Positions 41,711 to 50,719 of a stretch of DNA of 64,000 nt are shown in pieces. This DNA comes from Pseudomonas triticifolii. Its GTDB lineage: Bacteria > Pseudomonadota > Gammaproteobacteria > Pseudomonadales > Pseudomonadaceae. The notes beneath the pieces are model-generated. The model saw only the letters and a program-made list of their open reading frames with translations. It ran no database searches and was not told the DNA's origin. Numbering within the stretch: the stretch's first letter is position 1; every line of letters starts with the position of its first letter. A program made the position numbers and the translations under genes. The stretch is taken from positions 496,001 to 560,000 of the forward strand of contig NZ_JACONV010000001.1 of the NCBI RefSeq assembly GCF_014358015.1, in the 5' to 3' direction.

Positions 41711-43438
41711 TCAAAGCTCAGGCCCCATGGAAAAGTGCAGGCGGATACCGCCGTCATCATCCAGAGGATGCGCAAGGTCCAGACGCAACGGCCCTACCGG
41801 CGACACCCAGCGCACGCCAAAACCGACACCGGTCTTCAGGCTGGGCATGTCCAGACTGTTGAACGAGTTACCTTGGTCGACAAAGGTCGCCAGCCGCCAT
41901 TTTTCAGCGATGGAGTACTGATACTCGACGCTGCCGGCCACCATGTAACGCCCGCCGACGCGGTCGCCATCGGAGTTGGTGGGTGACAGCGTCTGATAAT
42001 CGTAACCGCGTACGCTCTGATCACCGCCCGCGAAGAAGCGCAGCGAAGGCGGTATCGAGGTGTAACCATCGGTGAAGTTGCCGCCAAACTGGACTCGACC
42101 GAGAAAGCGGTGGTTTTGCGCCACGGTAGTCAGACCTTTGAGCAGCACGTTGCCACGAATCAGGTTGGCATCGGACATCAGCCCTTCCTTGGCCGCTTGC
42201 GCGTCGAACTGCAAGCGATAGCCATTGTGCGGATCAATACGGTCGTCACTGCGCAGGTACGAGTAGCTGATGCCTGGCATTAACAGGGTACTCAAACCGG
42301 AGTCGTCTCCGAGTCGATACTCTTCACGCTGCCATTTCAGCGAGATGACGCGCTCCCAGCCGCTCGGCAATTTGCTGTGCCATTCAGGCCCCAGGGTCAG
42401 CAGTTTGCTGAGACTGTCGGTGCCTGCGATTTCTTCATATTGATAGCCGCCAGCAAACCGCAACTTGTCGGTTAACGGCGGATCCAGTGGCACGTCGTAC
42501 CACAGACCTATGTTTTGCCTAGGCGCGGAAATTTCCGATTCGAATCCGTAACTGTGGCCCTGAGGGTTGGCCCAGTGTCGCGTCCAGTTGGCTTTGCCAC
42601 GCGGCCCTACATCGGTCGAATACCCCAGGCCCAGCCCCATGGTGCGCGGCTTGCGGGTTTCGAGCTGTACGGTGACCGGAATGACCTGCCCCACGGCAGC
42701 GGTCGGTGCTGCATCCACCCGAACACCTTCGAAATAGCCGCTGGACTGCATGGCCTGATTGAGCTCGGCGATCAATTGCGAGTCGTAGGGCGTGTCTTCC
42801 TTGAAAGGCACCATGCGTTTGAGCAGATCTTCATCGAAAGGAGCGTCACCACTGAACGCCACCTTGCCCAGTGAGTAACGCGGGCCGCTGTCGAACACCA
42901 ACTCGATGTCTGCGACACCCGCACGCGGGTCAATGGCAAGACGCTGCTGGGTGAAATGCCCGCTAAAGAAGCCATAACGCGATGCCTGATTCTGAATCAG
43001 GCGCTTGGCGTCCTCGTATTTGCCGTGATTGAGAACTGCACCAGCCTTCAGCGCATCACTTTTGGGCACCTTGAAGGCCTTGAGCGACGCGGCCGGGCCG
43101 TCGATCCGCACCACGACGTTGCGCAGGCGAATCGGCTCCCCCGGTTGAATCTTCATGATCAAACGCGGGGTTTCGCCGTCCTGTATTTCGCTGTCTATCT
43201 GCGCCTGATAGTAGCCGAGCGCCTGAGCGGCCTTTTCGGCCTGCTGCTCGGCACCCAGGCTGAAATTGCGCAATGCCTGAGCATCGCGGTCACCCAGTTC
43301 GCCGATATACCCTTCGATATTGGCCTTGAGGTCCGCGTTTGCGGGCGTAATCCGGACGTCAAGGCGTGCCTCGGCAAGCGCCGCGGCACTCAGGGACATC
43401 AGAAGCGCGCTGCCGCTGAGTATTCTGAAAAGCTTCAT
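41711..43438 (-). CDS. tamA: TamA, outer-membrane BamA-like component of TAM
   Basis: 575 aa, Omp85 family. A signal peptide (LLMSLSAAALA) precedes three POTRA domains (e.g. 'IEGYIGELGDRDAQALRNFSLGAEQQAEKAAQALGYYQAQID' and 'DTPYDSQLIAELNQAMQSSGYFEGVRVD') and a 16-strand barrel with 'RFFAGGDQSVRGYDYQTLSPTN', the conserved L6 (V/I)RG(F/Y) motif, ending 'RLHFSMGPEL'. The start MKLFRILS at 43438 fits the signal peptide. Encoded directly before tamB, the usual operon order. Confidence 0.94.
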   Translation of the reverse strand: MKLFRILSGSALLMSLSAAALAEARLDVRITPANADLKANIEGYIGELGDRDAQALRNFSLGAEQQAEKAAQALGYYQAQIDSEIQDGETPRLIMKIQPGEPIRLRNVVVRIDGPAASLKAFKVPKSDALKAGAVLNHGKYEDAKRLIQNQASRYGFFSGHFTQQRLAIDPRAGVADIELVFDSGPRYSLGKVAFSGDAPFDEDLLKRMVPFKEDTPYDSQLIAELNQAMQSSGYFEGVRVDAAPTAAVGQVIPVTVQLETRKPRTMGLGLGYSTDVGPRGKANWTRHWANPQGHSYGFESEISAPRQNIGLWYDVPLDPPLTDKLRFAGGYQYEEIAGTDSLSKLLTLGPEWHSKLPSGWERVISLKWQREEYRLGDDSGLSTLLMPGISYSYLRSDDRIDPHNGYRLQFDAQAAKEGLMSDANLIRGNVLLKGLTTVAQNHRFLGRVQFGGNFTDGYTSIPPSLRFFAGGDQSVRGYDYQTLSPTNSDGDRVGGRYMVAGSVEYQYSIAEKWRLATFVDQGNSFNSLDMPSLKTGVGFGVRWVSPVGPLRLDLAHPLDDDGGIRLHFSMGPEL

Positions 43439-43496
43439 GGGGGTGAATGCTAACACGAGCCGCAGGCCTCGCTGAAAACACGAAAACAGCTGGCTA

Positions 43497-44168
43497 TCAA
43501 ACCGTTACGTCGTGGAGCGACAGTGAAACCCGAGGGCTGGGATGGAAGAACACGTGTTCCCGGACAGGTCCTACCGCAATTTCGCCAATTTCCTCATAAC
43601 CCTGTCGCCTGTAGAACTCAAGGTAGCGGGGATTTCCAGTATCGAGCACGATGCCCTGAGAGTTTTCGTCCTCGGCGCACCAATCGTGTAGCGCCTGCAA
43701 CAGCTGCTCACTGAGTTCCTGTCCGACCTTCTGCCCTTGAAATTCGGGGTCCAGTCCGATCAGCGGCAGTACATGAACCGTCTCGGAAGGCAGGCACGCC
43801 AGTACGGCGTTGTAATACGCCAGATAACGCTGCGTACAGCTCAGGCCCGTGCCCACCACCATACGTAGACGCCACGCCCAGCTTTCGGTAATGCCCAGAC
43901 GGCGCTGCGGCGGCGCGATCAGGGCAACGCCCACCAGCCGGTCCTCCATGAACAGGCCCAAGCCCGGCTGATTCTGCAAGAAATGCTGCTTGACCAGTTG
44001 GCGCATGGTCTCGCGGATACGATTCTCGAAGCCCGCGCGTTGCGCATTGAACACATAGGCGAACGTAGGATCGTTGCGATAGGCCCGGAACAGCAAGGCA
44101 CGGGTTTCACGGGCATAACCACTGTCGAGCTGGCGAACTTCGCCCCGGATGGCAGCAGGTTGGGACAT
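43497..44168 (-). CDS. GNAT-family N-acetyltransferase
   Basis: 223 aa. The acetyl-CoA site is recognisable as 'LIGLDPEFQGQKVGQELSEQLLQALHDWCAEDENSQGIVLDTGNPRYLEFYRRQGYEEIGEI', containing the V-(Q/R)-x-x-G-x-G/A type loop (Q-G-Q-K-V-G-Q) and the C-terminal Tyr region. The N-terminal 100 residues are helical, as in GNATs of this group. Substrate unknown. Its ATG is preceded by AATGTGAGGTCCCTTT on the minus strand. Encoded between tamA and xthA; no obvious operon. Confidence 0.85.
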   Translation of the reverse strand: MSQPAAIRGEVRQLDSGYARETRALLFRAYRNDPTFAYVFNAQRAGFENRIRETMRQLVKQHFLQNQPGLGLFMEDRLVGVALIAPPQRRLGITESWAWRLRMVVGTGLSCTQRYLAYYNAVLACLPSETVHVLPLIGLDPEFQGQKVGQELSEQLLQALHDWCAEDENSQGIVLDTGNPRYLEFYRRQGYEEIGEIAVGPVREHVFFHPSPRVSLSLHDVTV

Positions 44169-44359
44169 AAAGGGACCTCACATTAACGGGACTGCTTTGG
44201 CGCAGCACTTTTGGCAAGCATCGTTTCGAGTGATGGCACCATGTGACAGTTCAAACAAATTGTCCGACAGGCCCGATAGTTTGCTTAGGACGGCATGCTG
44301 GCCCTGAGCTGACAGGTCAGCTAGCATCGTGGTTTGTTTTTCCTCAGGACTGCCGCTTT

Positions 44360-45172
44360 ATGAAAATCGTCTCGTTCAACATCAATGGGCTGCGCGCCCG
44401 ACCTCATCAGTTGGCAGCGCTGATCGAGAAACACCAGCCTGACGTGATCGGCCTCCAGGAAACCAAAGTGTCGGATGAGCAATTCCCTCAGGCTGAGATA
44501 GAGGCCTTGGGTTATCACGTCCATTTTCATGGCCAGAAGGGTCATTACGGCGTAGCGCTGCTGTCGCGCAACGCGCCACTGGACTTGCACAAGGGCTTCG
44601 AAAGCGACGATGACGAATCCCAGAAACGCTTCATCTGGGGCACGTACGCCGATGCCGACGGCCAGCCCGTCACCATCATGAATGGCTATTTCCCGCAGGG
44701 TGAAAGCCGCGACCATCCGACCAAGTTTCCGGCCAAGCAGCGCTTCTACAACGATCTGCAGACGCTGCTGGAAACCCGCTTCAGCAATGATCAGTCGCTG
44801 ATCGTGATGGGCGACGTGAACATCTCGCCGCAGGACTGCGACATTGGCATTGGTCCCGATAACGCCAAGCGCTGGCTCAAGACCGGCAAATGCAGCTTTC
44901 TGCCCGAAGAGCGCGAGTGGATGGAGCGCTTGAAGAACTGGGGGCTGGTGGACAGCTTCCGACACCTCTACCCGGAGGTCAGCGATCGATTCAGCTGGTT
45001 CGACTACCGCAGTCGCGGCTTTGAAGACGAACCCAAGCGTGGCTTGAGAATCGACCTGATCATGACCTCAAGCGGATTGCAGCCGCGCATCAAGGCGGCG
45101 GGCGTGGACTACGATCTGCGCGGCATGGAAAAGCCTTCGGACCACGCGCCGATCTGGCTGGAACTGCACTGA
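44360..45172 (+). CDS. xthA: Exodeoxyribonuclease III
   Basis: 270 aa, AP endonuclease/exonuclease III of the EEP fold. Catalytic motifs: '[13 protein letters not shown]', 'GLQETKV' (metal Glu), '[15 protein letters not shown]' (Asp-Asn pair), 'LRIDLIMTS' and '[15 protein letters not shown]' (terminal Asp-His). It repairs abasic sites and removes 3' blocks in DNA. The start [11 protein letters not shown] at 44360 is exact for the family; the frame extending to 44243 has no ribosome binding site. Confidence 0.95.
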   Translation: MKIVSFNINGLRARPHQLAALIEKHQPDVIGLQETKVSDEQFPQAEIEALGYHVHFHGQKGHYGVALLSRNAPLDLHKGFESDDDESQKRFIWGTYADADGQPVTIMNGYFPQGESRDHPTKFPAKQRFYNDLQTLLETRFSNDQSLIVMGDVNISPQDCDIGIGPDNAKRWLKTGKCSFLPEEREWMERLKNWGLVDSFRHLYPEVSDRFSWFDYRSRGFEDEPKRGLRIDLIMTSSGLQPRIKAAGVDYDLRGMEKPSDHAPIWLELH

Positions 45173-45190
45173 CAGCGAGCCTCGCCTCCT

Positions 45191-45208
45191 TGCCCGCCAG
45201 TGCGGGCA
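45191..45208. terminator. Stem-loop after xthA
   Basis: TGCCCGC (45191-45197), 4-nt loop, GCGGGCA (45202-45208), 19 bp after the xthA stop. There is no T-run, so it may be a weak terminator or a 3' stabilising hairpin. Confidence 0.5.
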
Positions 45209-45233
45209 GGTAACGCGTCATCCGCCATGAAAA

Positions 45234-45267
45234 CTGTCACCTTGCGGTAACTTCCCTGTCTTATTCT
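45234..45267 (+). promoter_or_regulatory. Candidate Pho box with -10 element upstream of the PstS/OmpA gene
   Basis: CTGTCAC (45234-45240), a 4-base spacer, then CGGTAAC (45245-45251) matches the two 7-bp direct repeats of a PhoB box (CTGTCAT-N4-CTGTCAT; 6/7 and about 4/7). TATTCT at 45262-45267 lies 10 bp after it, the usual position of the -10 hexamer for PhoB-activated promoters. The downstream gene encodes a phosphate-binding-like domain. Confidence 0.5.
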
Positions 45268-45299
45268 CTCGGCACTCCCGTTCATTCAAGGTGCCGCCG

Positions 45300-46646
45300 A
45301 TGTTGCGCGCTCTGCTTGCGGCGCTGATTCTGTCGAGTGCCACCCTGCCCTGCATTGCAGCCTCCACGCTGACCTTGCCGACCGACAACTCCCCGGTGCT
45401 GCGTATTCAGGGCTCCAACACGATCAATGCCCAACTGGGGCCTGCCCTGGTCGAAGGGCTGATGCATCAGCAAGGCTTGCAAGCGGTACAGACCCTGCCC
45501 GGCGACGCGCCTAACGAACAGCGAGTGGTTGGCACGCTGCCTGACCGCTCCAAGTCTGTCCGGGTGGAGGTCGCTGCCCATGGGTCGGGCACCGGTTTTG
45601 ACGCGTTGAAAGCTGGGGCGGCAGACATGGCCTCTTCCTCGCGCCCAATCAAGGCCCAGGAAGCAACGGACCTTGCCCGGCTGGGCGATCTCAAAAGTGC
45701 AGCAGGTGAACAGGTCATTGCCATTGATGGTGTTGCGGTGATTCTCCATCCGGGCAATCCTCTACGCCAACTGGATACGCGGCAACTGGCGCAGATTTTC
45801 TCGGGCGAGGTCCAGGACTGGAGTGAAGTGGGTGGCACGGCAGGCCCCATCCATTTATATGCACGAGACGACAAGTCAGGGACCTGGGAAACGTTCAAGG
45901 AACTGGTGCTGGTCAAACAGGGCAGGAGCCTGTCCAGAGGCGCACAGCGATTCGAGTCCAGCGAGCAGCTCTCCGATGAAGTCAGCAAGGACCGCAATGG
46001 CATCGGTTTTATTGGCCTGCCTTATATAAGACGCGCCAGAGCCATCGCGATAGCCGACGGCGATTCAAAACCCATGCTGCCGACGGTCAACCTGATCGCC
46101 ACCGAAGACTACCCTTTGTCACGACGCCTGTTCCTCTACGTGCCGCCCCTGGCTCAGCAGCAGTGGGCTCAGGCCTTGGTGCAATTTGCACAGAGCGCCG
46201 AAGGTCAGGCGATTGTGGCGCAGAACGGTTTCGTCGCCCAGACGGTGCAGGCCGTAAAGGTGACGACGACCAGCCAGATGCCGCTCGACTATCAGGCACT
46301 CACACGCAAGGCCGAGCGCCTGTCGGTCAATTTTCGCTTCGCCCAAGGCAGTGCCCGGCTGGACAACAAGGCACAGCTGGATCTTGAGCGCGTGGTGGAG
46401 TACTTGAAGGCTAACGACAAGCTTGAGCAGCACGTCACCCTGGTCGGTTTCGGCGACGCCAAGAGCGACCCGGAGCGCGCCGTTCTGCTATCAAGGCTGC
46501 GCGCCATGGCGGTGCGCCGGGAACTGCAGAAGAGCGGCGTCACTTTTCGGGAAATCCTGGGGCTTGGCGATGAAATGCCGGTGGCGACCAATGATCTGGA
46601 CGACGGCCGGATCAAAAATCGCCGGGTTGAGGTGTGGGTGGAATAG
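45300..46646 (+). CDS. Periplasmic PstS-like binding domain fused to OmpA peptidoglycan-binding domain
   Basis: 448 aa. A signal peptide (MLRALLAALILSSATLPCIAA) is followed by a PBP-like domain (about 35-320) with PstS features 'LRIQGSNTINAQLGPALVEGL', 'AAHGSGTGFDALKAGAADMASSSRPI', 'LAQIFSGEVQDWSEVGG' and 'DKSGTWETFKELV'. The C-terminal ~115 aa is OmpA-like ('LSVNFRFAQGSARLDNKAQLDLERVVEYLK' and 'DLDDGRIKNRRVEVWVE'), which binds peptidoglycan. The result would be a phosphate- or anion-binding protein tethered to the cell wall. AAGGTG lies 8 bases before the ATG at 45300. A Pho-box candidate is upstream. Unlike PstS of an ABC importer, no permease genes are adjacent. Confidence 0.87.
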   Translation: MLRALLAALILSSATLPCIAASTLTLPTDNSPVLRIQGSNTINAQLGPALVEGLMHQQGLQAVQTLPGDAPNEQRVVGTLPDRSKSVRVEVAAHGSGTGFDALKAGAADMASSSRPIKAQEATDLARLGDLKSAAGEQVIAIDGVAVILHPGNPLRQLDTRQLAQIFSGEVQDWSEVGGTAGPIHLYARDDKSGTWETFKELVLVKQGRSLSRGAQRFESSEQLSDEVSKDRNGIGFIGLPYIRRARAIAIADGDSKPMLPTVNLIATEDYPLSRRLFLYVPPLAQQQWAQALVQFAQSAEGQAIVAQNGFVAQTVQAVKVTTTSQMPLDYQALTRKAERLSVNFRFAQGSARLDNKAQLDLERVVEYLKANDKLEQHVTLVGFGDAKSDPERAVLLSRLRAMAVRRELQKSGVTFREILGLGDEMPVATNDLDDGRIKNRRVEVWVE

Positions 46647-46679
46647 GCTGTACGCGCGCCACCTCGACCCGCAGAGAAT

Positions 46680-46698
46680 GCCGCGTCGAAGACGCGGC
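46680..46698. terminator. GC-rich hairpin between convergent genes
   Basis: GCCGCGTC (46680-46687), loop GAA, GACGCGGC (46691-46698) between the stop of the PstS/OmpA gene (46646) and the end of the acyl-CoA dehydrogenase gene (46734). No T-run on either side; bidirectional termination is possible. Confidence 0.5.
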
Positions 46699-46733
46699 GG
46701 GAACGCCCACAACCCACTTGCCGAGCGGAAAAC

Positions 46734-47963
46734 TCAGGAGCGGCTGCGCAACATCTCTGCAGGCACATATTTGCCCAGTTCAAACTTGCCAATGGCGGCC
46801 CGATGCACCTCGTCCGGCCCGTCGGCCAAGCGTAGGGTGCGCTGCATGGCATACATGTACGCCAGCGGGAAGTCGTTGGAAACGCCCGCCCCACCATGCA
46901 TTTGAATGGCCCTGTCGATGACCTTCAGCGCCACGTTTGGCGCAACCACCTTGATCTGCGCAATTTCGCTTTTCGCCACTTTGTTGCCCACGGTGTCCAT
47001 CATGTACGCCGCATTGAGCGTCAGCAGGCGGGCCATGTCAATTTCCATACGTGAATCAGCGATCTTGTCGATATTGCCGCCCAATCTCGCCAAAGGCTTG
47101 CCGAACGCGATGCGATCAACGGAGCGTTTGCACATCAATTCCAGCGCCCGCTCTGCCATGCCAATCGAACGCATGCAGTGATGGATACGCCCTGGCCCAA
47201 GGCGACCCTGAGCGATCTCGAAACCCCGTCCTTCGCCCAGCAAGACGTTTTCATAAGGCACCCGCACGTTTTCGAACAGCACCTCGGCATGCCCGTGTGG
47301 CGCATCGTCATAGCCGAACACCGGCAAGGGTCGAACGATCTTCACGCCCGGCGTATCAACGGGCACCAGAATCATGGAGTGTTGCTGATGGCGCGGACCG
47401 TCGGGGTTGCTCAGCCCCATGAAAATCAAAATCCTGCAGCGCGGATCGCAGGCACCTGAGGTCCACCACTTGCGGCCATTGATGACCCATTCATCACGTT
47501 GGCGTTCAGCACGCGCCGCCATGTTGGTGGCATCGGAGGAAGCAACCTCCGGCTCGGTCATGGCAAAGGCCGAGCGAATCTCGCCGCGTAACAGCGGCTC
47601 CAGCCAGCGGGTTTTCTGCTCTTCAGTGGCGTAGCGAACCAGGACTTCCATGTTGCCGGTATCCGGCGCCGAACAGTTGAACGGCTCAGGCCCCAGCAGT
47701 GAGCGGCCCATGATTTCCGCCAGCGGCGCGTACTCCAGATTGGTCAGCCCGGCCCCCAGTTCCGACTCGGGCAGGAACAGGTTCCACAATCCCTCGGCCT
47801 TCGCCTTCGCCTTGAGCTGTTCCATGATTGCCGTTGGTTGCCAGCGGTCGCCCTCTGCAACCTGCTGCTCGAAAACGGGCTCGGCGGGATATACGTAAGC
47901 ATCCATGAACGCGGTCACACGCTCTCGCAATGCCTGCACCTTCGAAGAATACGCAAAATCCAT
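46734..47963 (-). CDS. Acyl-CoA dehydrogenase family protein (ACAD10/11-like)
   Basis: 409 aa, FAD-dependent. '[22 protein letters not shown]' and '[24 protein letters not shown]' are the flavin- and substrate-binding regions; '[47 protein letters not shown]' and '[37 protein letters not shown]' match the C-terminal helical domain of ACADs of the ACAD10/11 type. It likely oxidises a branched or unusual acyl-CoA; the substrate is not predicted. It is divergent from a LysR gene across about 170 bp, so that regulator may control it. Confidence 0.9.
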   Translation of the reverse strand: MDFAYSSKVQALRERVTAFMDAYVYPAEPVFEQQVAEGDRWQPTAIMEQLKAKAKAEGLWNLFLPESELGAGLTNLEYAPLAEIMGRSLLGPEPFNCSAPDTGNMEVLVRYATEEQKTRWLEPLLRGEIRSAFAMTEPEVASSDATNMAARAERQRDEWVINGRKWWTSGACDPRCRILIFMGLSNPDGPRHQQHSMILVPVDTPGVKIVRPLPVFGYDDAPHGHAEVLFENVRVPYENVLLGEGRGFEIAQGRLGPGRIHHCMRSIGMAERALELMCKRSVDRIAFGKPLARLGGNIDKIADSRMEIDMARLLTLNAAYMMDTVGNKVAKSEIAQIKVVAPNVALKVIDRAIQMHGGAGVSNDFPLAYMYAMQRTLRLADGPDEVHRAAIGKFELGKYVPAEMLRSRS

Positions 47964-48134
47964 GAGCAGCTACCTTTTCGTTCAGGGCGTCGATGTGATG
48001 AGGAGATGCTAGAGAACGCCGCGGTATTTATCTAATCTATTCTCAGCGTGTATAAACATTCATAACCGATATATGATCCAGCCACGTCGCGGCACAAGCG
48101 ACGATCCACAAAAACAGGACGAGGCGCCCCATCA

Positions 48135-49070
48135 ATGAACCTGAGCAAGGTTGATCTCAATCTTTTCATTGTCTTCGACGCCATTTACACCGAAGCCAAT
48201 CTGACACGAGCCGGGCAGATCGTCGGCATCACTCAGCCTGCGGTGTCGAACGCACTGGCGCGTTTGCGCGAGACCTTCAACGACGCGCTGTTCGTGCGCA
48301 CGGCCCAAGGCATGGTCCCTACGCCTATGGCGCAGAACATCATCGGTCCGGTGCGCAATGCGCTGTCGCTGCTGAGGGTGTCGGTCCAGGAAAGCCGGAT
48401 ATTCAATCCGCAACAGGCCAACAAGAACTACCGCATCAGCATGACGGACCTCACCGAGGCGGTGATCCTGCCACTGCTGTTCCAGCGTCTGCGTCGCCTC
48501 GCGCCGGGGGTCACCATCGAAAGCTTCCTGTCCAAGCGTCGCGAGACGACCAAAGAACTGGCCGCCGGACGTCTGGATTTCGCCGTTGACGCGCCGCTCA
48601 ATACCGACCCGCAGGTGCGTCACGTCAAGTTGATGGAAGATCGATACGTGTGTGCCATGCGCAAGGGCCATCCCATGGCCGGCAAGCCGGCATTCGGGCT
48701 GGACGATTATCTGGCGCAGGCGCATATCCATATCTCCAGCCGCCGCAGCGGTTTGGGTCACGTGGACCTGGCGCTGGGCAAGATGGGCATCCAGCGCAAG
48801 ATCGCGTTGCGCTCCCAGCACTACCTGATGGCCACTCAGGTTCTGCAACAGACAGACATGGTCATGACCGTGCCTGAGCGCTTCGCCCGCCGTAATGATC
48901 TGCACTTTGTGTACCTGCCGGTGAATGACGTGCCGTCAGTGGAAACCCACCTCTACTGGCACGAAAGCACCGATCAGGATCCGGCCAATCGCTGGATGCG
49001 CGAGCAGATCATCGAGCTATGCCAACGCGTGACGGCGCATGAACAGAGCCTCGAAAAAGCTTCAGCTTGA
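48135..49070 (+). CDS. LysR-family transcriptional regulator (NodD/NahR-like subgroup)
   Basis: 311 aa. The DNA-binding domain 'LNLFIVFDAIYTEANLTRAGQIVGITQPAVSNALARLRETFNDALFVRTAQGMVPTPMAQ' is the type seen in NodD/NahR/LinR-like LTTRs, with the substrate-binding domain 'YRISMTDLTEAVILPLLFQRLRRLAPGVTIES'. AGGACGAGGCGCCCCATCA precedes the ATG. It is divergent from the acyl-CoA dehydrogenase gene; mutual control is plausible. TATGATCCA and other T-N-A-type sites occur in the shared region but no single operator stands out. Confidence 0.92.
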   Translation: MNLSKVDLNLFIVFDAIYTEANLTRAGQIVGITQPAVSNALARLRETFNDALFVRTAQGMVPTPMAQNIIGPVRNALSLLRVSVQESRIFNPQQANKNYRISMTDLTEAVILPLLFQRLRRLAPGVTIESFLSKRRETTKELAAGRLDFAVDAPLNTDPQVRHVKLMEDRYVCAMRKGHPMAGKPAFGLDDYLAQAHIHISSRRSGLGHVDLALGKMGIQRKIALRSQHYLMATQVLQQTDMVMTVPERFARRNDLHFVYLPVNDVPSVETHLYWHESTDQDPANRWMREQIIELCQRVTAHEQSLEKASA

Positions 49071-49170
49071 TTAGCTAACTATTTGTTATTTAACAAATAT
49101 TGCTTATAACTTAAGGCTATTTCTAGTTTATCAACGGCCGTTTTTACTCCGCCACTTCGAAGCATGCCCG

Positions 49171-49201
49171 CTTGACGTAAACGTCAAGCAGGCCGTAGGT
49201 T
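49171..49201 (+). promoter_or_regulatory. LiuR-type operator and promoter of liuR
   Basis: CTTGACGT-AA-ACGTCAAG (49171-49188) is an 8+2+8 palindrome of the type reported for the MerR-family regulator LiuR. The TTGACG half serves as -35 and TAGGTT at 49196-49201 as -10, with an 18-bp spacer, so LiuR could act on its own promoter. The liuR start is at 49231. Confidence 0.65.
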
Positions 49202-49230
49202 ACCCCCTACACTCTCCCTTGAGTCACGTC

Positions 49231-49623
49231 ATGAGCAGCCAGACCTACAGCATTTCAGAACTCGCTCGCGAGCTGGATATCACCACACGCGCCATTCGGT
49301 TCTACGAAGAACAAGGCATGCTCTGCCCCGAACGACGCGGAATGGAACGCATCTATTCGGCGCGGGACAAGGTCACGCTCAAGCTGATTCTGCGCGGCAA
49401 ACGCATCGGTTTCTCGCTGGCCGAATGCAAAGAGCTGATCTCGCTCTACGACCCGAGCGGTGATAATCAGAAACAGCTGCACACCATGCTGGGCAAGATT
49501 GCCGAGCGTCGTGATCAGTTGGAGCAGCAGCTTCTGGACATCCAGCAAATGCAGCTGGAGCTCGACACAGCCGAGGAACGTTGTCGCGCGGCGCTGGACC
49601 GAACGGCGGCCCCTTCTCTATGA
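49231..49623 (+). CDS. liuR: MerR-family regulator of leucine/isovalerate catabolism
   Basis: 130 aa. The winged helix 'YSISELARELDITTRAIRFYEEQGMLCPERRGMERIYSARDKVTLKLILRGKRIGFSLAECKELI' is the MerR domain, with Arg/Tyr pairs typical for the LiuR branch; the rest is a dimerisation coiled coil ('IAERRDQLEQQLLDIQQMQLELDTAEERC'). No Cys signature for metal sensing. The ATG at 49231 is preferred over a TTG at 49219. Its stop overlaps a possible start of liuE. It represses or activates the liu genes in the presence of branched-chain acyl-CoAs, by analogy. Confidence 0.9.
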   Translation: MSSQTYSISELARELDITTRAIRFYEEQGMLCPERRGMERIYSARDKVTLKLILRGKRIGFSLAECKELISLYDPSGDNQKQLHTMLGKIAERRDQLEQQLLDIQQMQLELDTAEERCRAALDRTAAPSL

Positions 49624-49640
49624 CTTCAGGTAGCCATCAC

Positions 49641-50552
49641 ATGTCCTTACCCCTGTCCTTGCCACAACATGTCAGTCTCGTTGAAGTGGGTCCACGAGAT
49701 GGCCTGCAAAACGAATCGCGCCCGATCAGCATTGAGGACAAGGTTCGTCTGGTGGATGACCTGACAGCGGCAGGCCTGGGACACATCGAGGTCGGCAGCT
49801 TCGTGTCGCCCAAATGGGTGCCGCAAATGGCAGGCTCGGCGCAGGTCTTCGAGCAGATCCAGCGCCGTGAAGGCGTCATCTACTCTGCGCTGGCACCCAA
49901 CCTCAGGGGCTTCGAAGACGCACTGGCGGCCGGCGTTCGCGAGGTCGCGGTGTTCGCAGCGGCGTCAGAAGCATTCTCGCAGCGCAACCTCAACTGCTCG
50001 ATCAACGAGAGCCTGGAACGTTTCGCGCCGATCATGCAAGCCGCCCGCTTGCATGGATTGCGCGTCAGGGGCTATGTGTCCTGCGTGCTGGGCTGCCCTT
50101 ACGAAGGTCGCGTCTCTGCCGAGCAAGTGGCAGCGGTGGCCAACGAGCTGCACGCGATGGGTTGTTACGAGATTTCACTGGGAGACACCATCGGCACCGG
50201 CACACCTGGGGCGACCCGGGCGCTGTTCAATACCGTGGCCGGTCAAATCCCACGCGGCAAGCTGGCCGGGCACTTTCATGACACCTACGGGCAAGCACTG
50301 GTGAACATCTACGCCAGCCTGGAGGAAGGCATTCACGTATTCGACAGCTCTGTGGCGGGTCTCGGCGGCTGCCCTTACGCCAAGGGTGCCAGCGGCAACG
50401 TCGCCACTGAAGACGTGCTCTATATGCTTGAAGGCCTGGGCATCGAAACAGGTGTCGATCTTGAACAGGTGATTCAGGCCGGACAGCGGATCTGCGACGT
50501 GCTCGAGCGCAGCAATGGGTCTCGGGTCGCGAAGGCGCGCTTGTCTGCATGA
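49641..50552 (+). CDS. liuE: Hydroxymethylglutaryl-CoA lyase
   Basis: 303 aa, HMGL-like TIM barrel. Conserved 'VEVGPRDGLQNE' (metal/substrate residues), 'VGSFVSPKWVPQMAG', 'FDSSVAGLGGCPYAKGASGN' (the signature with catalytic Cys in GGCPYA) are all present. It cleaves HMG-CoA to acetyl-CoA and acetoacetate, the last step of leucine degradation. The start MSLPLSLPQHVSLVEVG at 49641 fits known LiuE/MvaB proteins; an ATG at 49620 overlaps the liuR stop (ATGA) and is an alternative. In P. putida a Crc-antagonist sRNA lies just downstream of this gene, as here. Confidence 0.93.
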   Translation: MSLPLSLPQHVSLVEVGPRDGLQNESRPISIEDKVRLVDDLTAAGLGHIEVGSFVSPKWVPQMAGSAQVFEQIQRREGVIYSALAPNLRGFEDALAAGVREVAVFAAASEAFSQRNLNCSINESLERFAPIMQAARLHGLRVRGYVSCVLGCPYEGRVSAEQVAAVANELHAMGCYEISLGDTIGTGTPGATRALFNTVAGQIPRGKLAGHFHDTYGQALVNIYASLEEGIHVFDSSVAGLGGCPYAKGASGNVATEDVLYMLEGLGIETGVDLEQVIQAGQRICDVLERSNGSRVAKARLSA

Positions 50553-50596
50553 GGCCGTCGCCGGTCGACAAGCACGTGCGACACGTTGTCACAGAG

Positions 50597-50637
50597 TGTT
50601 ACCCTGCTTCGCGTCTTGCCGGGACAAACGGGTAACA
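50597..50637 (+). promoter_or_regulatory. Two TGTTAC/GTAACA half-sites upstream of the sRNA promoter; candidate CbrB activator sites
   Basis: TGTTAC at 50597-50602 and its inverted form GTAACA at 50632-50637 lie about 85 to 125 bp upstream of a -24/-12 element. Such half-sites are described for CbrB, the response regulator that activates crcZ/crcY genes. The spacing (29 bp between the half-sites) should be compared with experimental CbrB sites. Confidence 0.5.
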
Positions 50638-50719
50638 CGGAAACAATCGGCAGCAAATTTGAAGGCCCCGTGGTCCAGAGAGTCGGTCAAACCCCCGGTT
50701 TCAAAGGGTTTTAAAAAAC

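Noticed and set aside
49080..49097. ATTTGTTATTTAACAAAT inverted repeat after the LysR gene
   Set aside because: AT-rich 7-bp arms without a T-run make a weak hairpin; terminator function cannot be supported.
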